Under the pieces are notes generated by a model that ran no database searches, was not told the DNA's origin, and saw only the letters and a list, made by a program, of their open reading frames with translations. A stretch of DNA of 64,000 nucleotides from Poa pratensis (Eukaryota; Streptophyta; Magnoliopsida; Poales; Poaceae), in contig CAMZMU010000116.1 in NCBI GenBank assembly GCA_947311845.1, positions 3,648,421 through 3,712,420 on the forward strand, given 5' to 3'. Both the position numbers and the translations under genes were made by a program. Shown piece by piece: positions 44,391-55,715 of this stretch. Each line of letters begins with the position of its first letter. The stretch's first letter is position 1.

Positions 44391-44906
44391 TGTCTGGATA
44401 TTTCATAGCAAGTTGAGAGCATGAAAACATGATTTCAAACAATCCCAAAATGAAATATCTTGGCTTTCCTGTGAAGTATAAACACAATACTCCAATACCA
44501 TGACAAGGATAAAAATTAAAGAACATCACAAGTCCATTAATTAAGAGTCCAAAAACAGTATAGATGCAAATTTATAGTAGCAATTTTGTAGATGCAAATT
44601 TATAGATGCAATTTTATAGTAGCAATTTTATAGATGCAAATTTATAGATGCAATTTTATAGTAGCAATTTTATAGATGCAAATTTTATAGATTGCAAATT
44701 TGATAAGTTAGCAAATTTAGAAAATTTAGCAAATTTTTGTGTAGTAATTTTATAGATGCAAATTTTATAGATTGCAAATTTGACAAGTTAGCAAAGTTAG
44801 AAAATTTAGCAAATTTTTGTGTACCAATGTTATAATGCAAATTTTATAGATTTTTGTGTAGCAATTTTATAGATGCAAATTTTATTGATTGCAGGGACAT
44901 TGAGCT
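44391..44906 (+). repeat. AT-rich short repeats upstream of the TNPA-like gene
   Basis: From about 44560 to 44885 the words GCAATTTTATAGATGCAAAT and TAGCAAATTTAGAAAATT recur in irregular order. This forms the immediate upstream region of the ATG at 44907. Confidence 0.6.
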
Positions 44907-47900
44907 ATGGATCCTAACTATGTGCGAGACGAGGAGAATGAAGACGTAATTATGCAACAGATATATGAGGATGCCAATCCATATGATCCCGATCGAGAAG
45001 ATGCCGGTGGAAATGATGCCGGTGGAGAAGATGTCGGCGGTGGAACCGATGCCGGTGGAGAAGATGATGAGGATTTCACCTCACAATTTCTGATGGACTC
45101 TGGTGAGGGAATTGAGTCCGAAGAAAGAAGAGCCGACGAGGTATATATATTAAGGCTATTTTGTTGATCACTACATTCATTAATTGATTTGTATTGCACT
45201 TATTAACGCATTATTTTTCTTTTAGCCCTCCGGATCGAGCAAATCGGCTAATAAGTTTAAACCTCGAGGCGGCACGAAAAGGATGTCGAGCGATCAGCCA
45301 AAGTTACCGATCTATGTAATTGCTAATAACGGCGACCCGCTGGAACCCAAAGAGAACCGCCGTAAATTCATAAATCAAGCTGGAGCTATTGTTAGGGACA
45401 TGCTCCCGATCACCATACCAGAATGGCATAAGCCGGCGGCCGCAAACGACGATGACCCCTGCTATGTCCACCAGATTACAAAAGATTTGATATATGACAC
45501 ACTCTTGTCACATTTTAACCTCCCGGAAGATGTCTCTGAAATCAAGAAGGAGAAACTCAAGCAGTGGACTCTCTCGAAGATGGCCGAACAATTCCGGAAC
45601 TGGAAGAAAACAATATGGAAAAAATATGAAAATGAAGATCCAGATTTCAGTGGAAGTTCCGGAACTGGCCGAACACTAGTGAAGATACAAGATGACTGGG
45701 CCGCGTTTAAGGCGTATAAGAAATCGGCTACGGCTGTGGCCCGATCGGAGAAAAATAAGGCAAATGCTGCGAAGAAGAAATACCACCATAGGTTGGGGAC
45801 AGGTGGCTACAGGTCCGCCATTCCTATGTGGTTAGCCGCTGAAGACAGACTGCTTGCTAAAGGGATCACTCCACAGACACTACACTGGCCCGAGAGGTCC
45901 AAATTCTGGATGTTCGCGCATGGTGCATTTTTGGACGAGCAAACAGGGCTGATTGTTGCAAAAGGAAGATGGAAGGAAAAAGTAGAAACAATCCTCCCGA
46001 AGCTTATAGTTGCAATAGATGAAGCTCGCCGGGGTGTGTACAAACCCGATAGAGAGGACGACGAGCTGACACGGGCCCTGGGTAATCCTGAACACGTTGG
46101 ACGATTACGAGGCCAACCCGGCGGTGTCACCGTGAAGACTGGGTTTCCGGAGTGCGCTGATAGTTATAGAAGCCGTGCAAGAAAGAAGAAGAAGGGTGAA
46201 GAACGGCTATCGGAATTAGAACTAAAGGTGCAGCAGCTCATGGAGTCACTTAATCAGCCAAGGCCATCTCAACAACAACTAGAAGATCCTCAAGCCAATG
46301 CCGACCGATCTCAGCTTAAAAGCAGCGTTGGTTCCACGCAAGTAGAACTCGATGCTCACTACGCCGTGGATGATGTCACGGAGAGGACAGATTGTGAGCT
46401 ACATATGCCATTTAGGAACATATCCATGAAGGTGGCAGTCGGCTATGTTTTACCAAATGGACCCGAAGCAAGCTACCATACTGGTGACATTCCAGCTGGT
46501 TATGCTCGTGTCGGGGTGGATGAAATTATGCCGGGTATGCACACATTGTCTCTTGAGATTCCTGGAGGTGACGGTGAGACGACATTGGGAGAAGTCAAGA
46601 GTGGTTTTGCCCTGTGGAACAAGAAATACATCGTCTTGCCAAGGCCATCGACTCCTCCTTGTAGCAGTCCACCTCATCAGCAAAGCCCAGAACTCCTAGA
46701 CAGGGACGTCATGAGCGCGAGTCCATCTCGATCTCCGCCGCGTGAGGAACAGCCTGTTAAGTTTCTCCCGAGGAAGCGCAAGGTCGGTTCGCCGATTAGG
46801 AGGAGACCTAGAAAGCAGAAAACACCGCCGCCTCCTGAGAAGTTACCATGTGATAAAACTGTCGAGGAAAACGCCGCCGCCGTGAAGGCCTATAATGCAG
46901 CATTCTTTGCACCGAAAGTGCCCGAGCAAAAATTTACCGCCGGCTGCGCTCCGGAGGCGTGTCATCGAACCATCGATAACCTATATAACCCTCCACCATC
47001 GCCGCCATCAGACTATGAGCGTTATATTAGCAAGTCATATGACGATCTGATGGAGGTCCCGCCGCCGAAAAAAAGGTAAAGAAGTTCCCCAGCTCGGACA
47101 ACAAGAAGTACAATCGGTCCCCCGCTCAAGGTGTTTGACGAAAAAGAAATACATCGTATTGCCGCGGAAGCGCAATGTACCGATTACCCCATCGCTGAAC
47201 TAGCAAGAAAATATGTTCCCGGGGAAAATTTGGTCGACGGCAGGTTATCAACAAAAATGCGTGCGTTGCATACCTGGTACAAGAAAGCCATAAATGAGGG
47301 GAATGTCAGTCTGCCGGTGGGAGTTAAAGAAGGAGAGAATTCCTTATTTGACCCCTCCTTAAAATTTTCTTCCCTATTTGGCCCAATAAAAAAAATTCTT
47401 CCCAATTTGACATCTTAAATTCATTTTCTTCCTTATATGGCCCTCTAGTACATTTTAAGCACAAAAAAGACTCTTTTACCCCTGATCATTTGTGTGACAA
47501 AAAAAAGGGAAGAATTGGGTCTGTTCCATTAACTTAGTATGACAAAAAAAGGAAGAATTCGGTCTGGTCCATGCGGGCAAGGTGTTGACTAGTCCGGTAC
47601 TGTTTTCTTATGCAAAAGACCTCCTAATCTCTTTTCTTACTCAGGCACTGCACGTCTACGTGCGAACTGCGGAAGCAAGCAAGCATGACGCTGTGGTGGA
47701 TGCATGCGCGTCCGGCGCCTCCGGCTCCGGCTCTCCGGCCGGCGTGCATGCATGCGCGTCCTGGTGCGCTCCAACGAGAGCTGCTTCGTGGCTGACGTAC
47801 GATTGGGAGGATCGGCCGTGGACGATGAAAGACGTCGCTCGTTGTGGATTGTGGCATGGTGCCACGTGCGGACCAAATCAAGACGTATGCGGCCGGTCCT

Positions 47901-49379
47901 GTTCGCTGGACGACGAGGTCGGTCGCGCCGCGCATCCTGTCACCTGTGAATTGGCGTCGTATTCGCTGTTAAAACCGATCCTGCGGTTGATTGACTCTGA
48001 CCGTTATTCATCTTTTAATTTTTAATAATAGCAGAAATCTAATTTCTTTTTTATCACTTAATTTATTAGGGGCAAGAGAGTCTTTTTAGTGTTCAGAATG
48101 TACTAGAGGGTCATATAAGGAAGAAAATGAAGTTAACATGTGAAATTGGGAAGAATTTGTTTTATAGGGCCAAATAGGGAAGATGATTTTAAGGAAGGGT
48201 CAAATAAGGAATTCTCTCTTAAAGAAGAGCACTACGGCTAACAATACGCTGTGTCCGTTGAATTTACCGAACTTTTTCAGTTATACAATATCCGGGCCCT
48301 CGACAAATCTATCATCAGTTCCTATTGTCTGTAAGTGATTTATTTTTGTAATTTAAGTCTTTATCTCAGCTCGTTCATTGTCTGTAATTATCCTCACTAT
48401 AATCTTTTGTGCGCTATATTTTGCAGAATGAAGATGCTCGACTTGAAAAGGAAAAAAACAATGACTTTGGGTGGATTGACCCCGATAAACTTCATGTAGT
48501 CACCATAGAAAATCCCATGTATAACAAGGACACACCGGGGGATTTGCTAAGATATTTCAAGCAACACCGTGACAAAAAGAATATATTATGGCCTTACAAC
48601 TTCAAGTGAGTGTTACTGTCTCTTCTACACATTCTATTTTAATTTGCTCACCCGATGTTAAGTTTAACTGATGAGTTATGTATGACTGTTTATATAAACA
48701 CGTGCAGGTACCACTTTATTCTTCTCGTCATTAAAATTCACGATGGAGATATTCATGTCCTTGACTCATTAAGGAAAAGTCCTGAAGAATACAAGACATG
48801 TTTTGATATGCTCGCAAAGTAATTTCATTTCTTATCGCCTCTTTCGTTCATTTCCTGATATCAAGTCATTAATAACTCCTTTGTTAATTTTATTTGTCGG
48901 GCAGCGTTTGGAAAGAGTTCATCAAGGAAGAACCCGGTCAATGGACACCGAAACTGACATGGCGTCTGAACACTGTAAGTAGTACTACCTAGGTCCACGC
49001 ACCATTGTCATACTTGATTATTATTTGATTGAATTCTATTCTTGTATAGTCTTGCGCGGTACAGCCACCGGGAACTGATTACTGTGGATACTTCGTCTGC
49101 GAGTACATACAAGTTCTGACCTGCGGTACAGCCACCGGGAACATTATTCACAGCGTTATTGTTTTACCATCAGTTGTGCTGAGTTTCATTCATTTCATAT
49201 ATATATATGTATACACACACAACTCATGTATTTATTTTGATCTTATTCTTTTAAAGTTGGCAAAAAAGCGTTGCAAGCTACCATTAGAGACCCGCTTCAA
49301 ATCCGTTGCGGAGGAGTTGGCGGGATTTTACCTTGCGGAGGTCATACCTGATACAGGAGAGTACCACTATAATACATAA
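44907..49379 (+). pseudogene. CACTA TNPA-like gene with C-terminal C48 (Ulp1-type) protease
   Basis: Exon 1 (44907-45140, MDPNYVRDEENEDVIMQQIY, acidic Gly-rich) splices in phase 0 to exon 2 at 45226. Exon 2 carries a DNA-binding-like basic region (WTLSKMAEQFRNWKKTIWKK, SEKNKANAAKKKYHH), a coiled coil (RLSELELKVQQLMESLNQ), a DUF8039-like region (VAVGYVLPNGPEASYHTGDI) and a Pro/Lys tail. The frame breaks near 47077 and again near 47120. A MULE (47333-48218) is inserted in the next coding block. Downstream exons encode a C48 peptidase: YHFILLVIKIHDGDIHVLDS (His, Asp) and QPPGTDYCGYFVCEY (Gln, Cys at 49083-49085), ending at 49379. The triad residues are present, but the gene as a whole is broken. 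Confidence 0.8.
47333..48218. mobile_element. 886-bp MULE with long TIRs, possible Pack-MULE
   Basis: Terminal inverted repeats of about 155 bp (47333-47487 and 48064-48218) start GAGAGAATTCCTTATTTGAC at both ends, and the 9-bp direct repeat TTAAAGAAG flanks it (47324-47332, 48219-48227). A 9-bp duplication with long TIRs is diagnostic of Mutator-like elements. The 575-bp interior has no transposase; about 47640-47960 is GC-rich and unlike the AT-rich TIRs, as expected of captured host DNA. Its source is unknown. Confidence 0.85.
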
Positions 49380-49639
49380 TTAGTATGCCTCCATGTAATA
49401 CTGATCCGCATGTAATTAAGTACCTGGAACCGGGAAAACTTGGTCTTCATGTAATTAATTTGTTTGTGTCATCAACGTGATCTTCATGTAATTTGTATGT
49501 GTTAAATATATATGACTTCATCTTCGTGTTTTTGGCGCATCGACGTGATCCCTGTACGATGAAACCATCCGATACCCCTAAACCCCCTCCTAAAACCCTA
49601 AATACAGAAAATTAATCGAAATAGGAAAAAAAAAGGTAA

Positions 49640-49852
49640 ACACACTAGTCCCGGTTCGTGTTACGAACCGGGACTAAAGGTTCCAGCCCCACGCGCCTGC
49701 GCCGAGCCCACGTGGGTGGGCATCTAGTCCCGGTTCGGAACCAACCGAGACTAAAGAGCAGGGGCCTCTAGTCCCGCTTTGCTAGTCTCGGTTGGCTAAC
49801 CGGGACTAGAGGCCGTATGGAATCGGGACTGCTGTCCCGTTTTCCACTAGTG
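49640..49852 (+). repeat. Right end and subterminal repeats of the CACTA
   Basis: Three hairpin units (CTAGTCCCGGTTCGTGTTAC and similar) precede the terminus TTTTCCACTAGTG at 49852. Confidence 0.8.
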
Positions 49853-50209
49853 CTTGTTGCTCCTATTTGCTACCTCCTCGCCCTGGCCCTCCACACACTC
49901 AAATTCGATTCTGATAAGAGGGCGGAAAGCTTCACGGAAGAGCAAAAGGAAGCGCTGCAGCTCCTCACCTCCCTCCAGAATCTGGAATTTAACTGGTGCT
50001 TAGGTCTGCAGTCCCTTCCTCAAGGGTTAGATCGCCTTTCTTCTCTCAAGGAGTTATGTGTTTGGAAGTGTCCAAACATCCAATCGATGCCCAAGGAGGG
50101 CCTCCCCGTTTCGCTGAGAAAACTACAGATATATCCTAGCAGCGCTGAGATAGATGAAGAAATTGAGAAAATCAAAAGAAGAAACCCGGATTTGACCGTC
50201 AAAACCTAG
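49853..50209 (+). pseudogene. NLR C-terminal fragment, downstream of the CACTA insertion
   Basis: After the target duplication the NLR frame resumes: VAPICYLLALALHTLKFDSD, then EALQLLTSLQNLEFNWCLGL, QSLPQGLDRLSSLKELCVWK, PNIQSMPKEGLPVSLRKLQI, ending RRNPDLTVKT and TAG at 50207-50209. These are the terminal LRRs and tail typical of grass CC-NB-LRR proteins. Removing the CACTA and one CTT restores continuity with 32240. Without the N-terminal domains it is not functional. Confidence 0.85.
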
Positions 50210-51015
50210 TGATGTACATCTGTATGGTCAAGGTAGCACTTGTCGCCTCCCCTGTTTTTGTTTCTTTTTCTGAAGCGAGGCTTCATTTCCATAATAACTT
50301 CTAAAATTTCACAGACTAATCAGCTGCTTTGAAGATTCTACTCCTTTTATATAATTTAATTCACAGCCCATTCCTGATTCCAGTGTTACCTTTTTTTTCT
50401 GACAATAATTCTTAACTTCTTCGACAGGCTTGGTAACATACGCTCTGTCCCAGACTACAATGCCCTCTGCTAAAATGGCATATTGTGTTACAGCTTGCAT
50501 AGAGCGGCTGCATGCTAAGTTTGAAGATTAAGGTGACACCAGATGGACGTAGAGGTGAATATCTACTCCATTTTTAGATTTAACTTTTTAAAATGATGTC
50601 ATTAAGTAAACATGCCGAAATCTGCATTCTAATTAGTTGCCATGTAAACATTGCTATATGTATCTGCATCTGCATGAAATACATGTCACTTATGGATCAC
50701 GATTACACAATCGAGTTTGGCTGCAAGTCAGTATGCTGGTTAATACACCCAAACCTAAGTTTTGACCATTAATTTATGACTGCATTCACAGTGCTAATTA
50801 ACTACTTTAGCTTTGCTAGAAATAGGAAATCTACGGACGTTTTGTGGATCTACTCGACCATACTTTTTTGCTTCTGAAAGTTCCGATTGAAATATGATCT
50901 AAACAGGGAAGAGCATTTTCCATTCGTTCGTTATTAGAAGCATCCCAAAAGTGTCCGGGTCTACTCGACCATACTTTGTTTGTGGATCTACTCGACCATA
51001 CTTTGTTTGTTGCTC
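50210..51015 (+). other. 3' flank of NLR copy 1 and duplication junction
   Basis: The 3' flank (around 50425-50600, for example TTTCTTCGACAGGCTTGGTA) is repeated downstream at 51724-51900. At the junction, TCTACTCGACCATACTTTGT-like words occur three times (about 50852, 50959, 50985). Confidence 0.6.
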
Positions 51016-51426
51016 CTATTTACATCTCTAGATTGGAGGAACTCACGGTGGATGACATCTCTGGATTGCTTGTTGCTCCTATTTGCAGCCGCCTCGCCCC
51101 GGCCCTCCACACACTCAAAGTCTATAGAGATAAGCAGGCGGAAAGCTTCACGGAAGAGCAAGAGGAAGCGCTGCAGCTCCTCACCTCCCTCCAGACTATA
51201 TTTTCACAGTTGCGATTGTCTGCAGTCCCTTCCTCAAGGGTTATATCGCCTTTCTTCTCTCAAGGAGTTATTTGTCGTTGGATGTCCAAAAATCCAATCG
51301 ATGCCCAAGGAGGGCTTCCCTGTTTCGCTGGGAAAACTACGGATAACTGTTCGCAGCGCTGAGCTACGCGAGCAAATTAAGGAAATAAAAAGAACAAACC
51401 CAGATTTATCTGTATTGTTTCTATAA
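51016..51426 (+). pseudogene. NLR C-terminal fragment, tandem copy 2
   Basis: The copy begins abruptly at ACATCTCTAGATTGGAGGAA (ISRLEELTVDDISGLLVAPIC). Here the site of the CACTA insertion is intact (CTGCTT/GTTGCTCC equivalent near 51069-51073). The frame is lost after LLTSLQ and regained as CLQSLPQGLYRLSSLKELFV, KIQSMPKEGFPVSLGKL and TNPDLSVLFL, stop at 51424. It is a tandem duplicate of the 49853-50209 end and equally broken. Confidence 0.8.
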
Positions 51427-52972
51427 CACAAGGTAACACTTGTCACCTCCCTGTTTTTTTTTTCTGAAGCGAGGTTTATTCTCCATATTTCTGCCTCATC
51501 CTAACTACTCAAATATTACAGGCTAGCAGATTCCACTCCACCGCTAGTTAGTACACAGAAGTTGTCAAGTCTGCACATTAATAAGCTGGTTAGTACACAG
51601 AAAGCCGACTTCTACTACTTTTATATGATTTCATTCACAGATCATTTCCTGCCTTCAAAAGTACAGACATATTAATTATTTCTTGTGTGGCTTACCTTTT
51701 TTAATTATAATTCCCAATTTCTTCGACAGGTTTGGTAGCTTTTGCGTTCTGTCCCAGACTTACAACACCCTTACTTCTGGAATGATGTATTACTGTATCA
51801 GAGCTTGCATAGAGAGGCTGCATGCTAAATTTGTAGACGAAGGTCATACCAGATGGACCTACAGGTGAATGTCTATTCTATTTTCTAATTTAACTTTAAA
51901 AAATCTCATTAAGTAAACAAGCCAAAATGTAGATGGAATTTTTAAGGCAATACATTCCGTAAACTATTGAGAAGTGGGAGCACTGACTCTTCATTTTGCA
52001 ACGCTGGTAACTTTCTGACCATTCCAGTGTTATTAGCTTTTTGCTCGAAGCATAATGTGCTTGCTTCTGTATTCCCATATGCTTACTTTCTTATCACTTC
52101 TAAATTCTCACAGTGCTGCCGGCCACTGCAACTTTGTGTACATAAGTTGTGAATCCTTTCATCCGTCTAAAGATGGCTACATATTTATGCATCAGCGTGT
52201 CACTTCTGGATCATGATTATATAGTCGATTTTTCGCTGCAGTTCAATCTTCGGTACGCCCAGAACTAAATTTCTGATCCTTTTTATGACGGCATTCACAG
52301 TGCAAAGCGACCACTTTGGCTTGCTTATTTATTTTTCTCCCGCTATTTTTTTTTGTAATTTATAATTACCCACTCTAGTACGTGCGCTTTTTATTTAGAG
52401 ATTGGTGGTTGATGCCATCACCGTTGATGTCACCACCATCACGTTGCTTAATATGTGTGCATTTTCTTTGTCAGGACTATGTTCCCTATGTCATATAGAA
52501 AAGAGGTGCTAGACATCGTTCACTTGTATAGTTCAAGAAGAAGACTAGTCGTAACTGGGAGAACATGTTTAACTGGATGTTTTCTTGTCTCGGTAAGTGA
52601 GGGTCGAATCATGGAATTATCCTTCTGCACTTTTTTGCATGAAGCAGCAGAACTGAGCATGCCAATACAGTTGGCATCATTAACAGCGAAGATGAGGTAT
52701 TTTATTGTTATTGAAAATGTCTTTTCTTTTTTCATGAAGCAAGTGCCTTTATCTCCTCTTACTTGGATTCATTTACATGATGTCCTTCAAGCATCTGATA
52801 TATCATATGTCTCAGAGAAGCTATCTTAGTTGGCGGTGCATTGTTTCTACAGAATGGTATGGATGTAACCTTCCTACTATCGTGAAATTAATTTGAGTTA
52901 CATGCCACGAATGCTTCCCAGGTTGGTCGAACCTTGAAAAGAATTAGGCCTGATACTGAATCATTTTTGTAG
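51427..52972 (+). other. 3' flank of NLR copy 2, no further gene seen
   Basis: The first 850 bp are the duplicated 3' flank. The frame at 52455-52829 has an ATG and 124 codons but no domain or supportive context. Confidence 0.4.
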
Positions 52973-53151
52973 GACCAAAGTGCATCATTTCTGAAGCAAA
53001 GAGGATTATTATCTAGTCGGCGTATGCTCGAAAAGTTGGCATTCAGGACATATCTCTTGAGTACAAACAATTAACCGTAAATGAAGAAAATAACCGCATT
53101 GATATGTTGAAGGAGCCTGGGGTCCTGCATCAAATTTTCAAAGGTCAGCAG
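52973..53151 (+). pseudogene. Exon-like fragment of an unrecognised protein
   Basis: An AG acceptor (TTTTTGTAG) precedes a frame reading PKCIISEAKRIII, an in-frame TAG, then SAYARKVGIQDISLEYKQLT, VNEENNRIDMLKEPGVLHQI, FKGQQ, followed by a GT donor at 53152. Long coherence, splice borders and amphipathic composition argue for a real ancestral exon. I do not recognise the family. The stop makes this copy non-functional. Confidence 0.4.
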
Positions 53152-54130
53152 GTGATTACCTCCTCTCTTTTTTCGATTTCCCTACTACAAATCGACGCCA
53201 TTTGGCGTGATCGTTCTTGTGTGTCTGGCACTTACCGGTTTGATGCGACCTGATCATCCAGGTGTTCACCTGCAGAACAATTCACTCCTGGTACCAGTCT
53301 GCAGAATATCAAAACATGATCACAACCGGCATATCCTTGGTTCCTTGAGGGCTTTGTGGAGCGAACGTGATGCAGTATGCAGCAGCGACCGAGCAGATCA
53401 GGAAGGCGTGGCACTCATGTGAATGGCCTGGTCGGTCGACCACAGCTTCATACTTTTTTTTTTCGCCTGTATAAAAATCAGTAGAATTACTGTTTTCATA
53501 GGGTAAATTCATTCTAGTGCGGATCATGTAGAAGAAAGCTTGATGGGTGGCGATCATTCTGTTCCCATCATGAATTTGTTCCGTAACCACAGACGAACTG
53601 ATGGATGATGCAGCCGTCGTCTGGCATGATTGCCGATTCTGAAACCCATTCATGCCTCTCTCCCACTGTGCCCGTTTTCTCGAACTGTTTGTGCTGCTCG
53701 CCTTTCTTGATGCCTGCGGTAGTACTATTTGCTGCAGTGGAGTCTGCTTGCAAAATCATTCCTGTACATCTTCTCAACAGATTTTTCCCAAAAACTGGAA
53801 GAAGAAAAGTGAGATGATTTTTAATTGCTCACTGGAAAAGCATGAGGATTTTTCCAAGAGGCCGAATTCAATGCATTCCAAATACAGTGTTTTTAAAATT
53901 AATAAATAAATACCGTTGCAGAGTCAGGATGATACAATTCCATAAAAGAGTGTCATATGATTTTTTTTTTCAAGGAAAAAAAACACAAGATATACTATGT
54001 GCAACTCCAGGCTGTCCAGTAAGTGTGTGGTTTAATAAAAACCAGAAAAACATCAGATGCTCGATTCCTTCCAACGCATTATATACTTGCAGTGTGCCAT
54101 GTTCACACCATACAAGTGGCAATGCAGTAT
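53152..54130. other. Intergenic, no gene seen
   Basis: Mixed-composition DNA with several short overlapping frames on both strands and no domain. Confidence 0.35.
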
Positions 54131-54760
54131 GACATCATTGCAAGTATCTTATATAGAGCACAGGAAAATAAATACATGGACTATAAGTAGTGGCACATCC
54201 CCAACTCAATGCGAGTCAAATCAAAATTATACTACATGATACAATTGCTTCGGCACATCCAACACATAGCTTCCAAATCGTTCATGAATCGGCATCATAC
54301 AAGTGCCGTATCAGGACTTCCGGCCCACACTGAGTTGAATGATTAACTCACGACATCAACAACCAGGTTCCCAAATGATGAACTCACAGCATCAACACCA
54401 GGTTCCCAAATGTTCAAACCAACCAGACAGAAGACCCATTTCATCCAACCAGAGAAAATGCACTGTAAATGCCATGACCTCTGGCTTATGACTTTCCAGT
54501 AAGTTAAAACACCGACATCGGCGGAGGAAGAGACAAATGCATGACTCAGTTATTTTAACATCAACACAAACACGACTGCTTGTTTACAGAGAAGATGCAG
54601 TTACTAACATCATTGCAAGCATCTTATATAGAGCACAGGAATAAAAATACATGGAGTTGCACATCCCGCAACTCCATGTGACTGTCAAAACAAAATTATA
54701 CATGATACAATTGTTTTGGTACATCCAAAACAGAGCTCCCAAATCATTCATGAATCATCA
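54131..54760 (-). repeat. Local duplication in the 3' region of the RING gene
   Basis: The segments 54131-54301 and 54608-54760 align (CTTATATAGAGCACAGGAA, TCCAAATCNTTCATGAATC). They lie downstream of the RING stop codon and are about 475 bp apart; one or both may belong to its 3' UTR. Confidence 0.6.
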
Positions 54761-54965
54761 CGAAACTAGAGTACACAGCCACCCCATAGGGCCTGATCTA
54801 AATAATATATACAGGAGATCTATCAACAATTCGCTCAAATGCACCACTCGATTCAGATTAGGGCTCCTATTGGGGGGCATAAATATAATGCACACAACAT
54901 CAGATCGTATCACGACAATCGTTTCCCTTATTATGACACCATGACACTTATGAGATTCGACAGAC

Positions 54966-55683
54966 CTAGAAGGTGATGAGGCTGGCGATCACGAGGAAGC
55001 CGACCAGGATGAGCAGCGCCTTGAGGTACACGTCCGCCTGCTGCTGCTGCTGCTGCCCGTGCGGCGCGTGCCGGGGAGCGGCATGGGCATGTCCACCATG
55101 TCCGCCATGGAAAGCATGGCCATGGCCGTGACCGTATCCATAGGGAAACCCGCGGGTTGCCCATACGCGGTCGCGTCCGGGAACCCGTGCACCTGGAAGC
55201 TGAGCAGCGGGAACAGGCCCCGAACGCGGCCGAGAACGTGTAGTTCCCCCACCGCGCGTTGGCCAGCGGGACGCCACCTCCTCCGCCGCCCATGAACCAC
55301 GGGTTGTTGGGGTTCGCGTTGGGGAAGTGGTTGTTAGGATCGGCCTGCGGGGCGGTGGCGGGCCTCTGCCCGGTCGGCCGGTGCGGGATATCGGCAGCCC
55401 CGCCGGGGGCATTATTCTTGGACCTGGGATCAACGCGGTCCTTGCCACGGCCATAGAGCGGGACAATCTTGTCCTCCTCGATGACAGCCTTGCAGACGGG
55501 GCACTCGGGGGAGTGCGAGTGGATGTGCAGCCACTTGTAGAGGCACGGCCAGCAGAAGAGGTGGCCGCAGAGCGTCACGATGGGCTCCTGCGGGAGCTCG
55601 AAGCATATGTTGCACTCGAAGCTGCCTCCGCCGTCGCCCGCCACGCTGCTCCCGCTCGTGGACTCCCCGACGTTGGCCGCCAT
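54966..55683 (-). CDS. RING E3 ubiquitin ligase, RMA type, membrane anchored
   Basis: ATG 55683 starts MAANVGESTSGSSVAGDGGG. A C3HC4 RING follows at residues about 25-66 (FECNICFELPQEPIVTLCGH, LFCWPCLYKWLHI, CPVCKAVI), then EEDKIVPLYGRG, the motif after the RING in plant RMA proteins. A Pro/Asn/Gly-rich linker and a C-terminal helix (ALLILVGFLVIASLITF) anchor it in the ER membrane. Such ligases act in ER quality control and aquaporin turnover. The length (about 239 residues) fits the family. Two single-base deletions, in a G run near 55223 and a C run near 55146, split the frame into three. They are either assembly errors in homopolymers or genuine lesions. If real, the protein keeps the RING and loses its anchor. 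Confidence 0.85.
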
Positions 55684-55715
55684 GCTGGGCGCTCCGCTGA
55701 ACCAACCACGACGAG

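Larger units (their letters stand above)
32241..49852 (+). mobile_element. 17.6-kb CACTA (En/Spm-type) transposon
   Basis: The termini are CACTAGTAGAAAAAGGG and (inverted) CACTAGTGGAAAACGGG. The 3-bp target duplication CTT is at 32238-32240 and 49853-49855. Subterminal hairpins of the AGTCCCGGTT / AACCGGGACT type fill both ends. In order it carries a tail-anchored accessory ORF (32985-33471), an inserted element (33654-36517), a TNPD relic (36567-39879), hairpins and tandem repeats, a minus-strand Lys-rich ORF (41247-41779), a dimeric tandem array (about 42900-44390) and a TNPA-like/C48 gene (44907-49379) hit by a MULE. All transposase frames are broken, so it cannot move by itself. It interrupts an NLR fragment whose tandem paralogue at about 51072 keeps the empty site. 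Confidence 0.95.

Noticed and set aside
43081..44529. Series of near-identical 62-65-codon minus-strand frames
   Set aside because: They are the same frame repeated by the tandem array.
52455..52829. 124-codon ATG frame after the NLR copies
   Set aside because: Lies in AT-rich 3' flank, with no domain or conserved counterpart in the first NLR flank.
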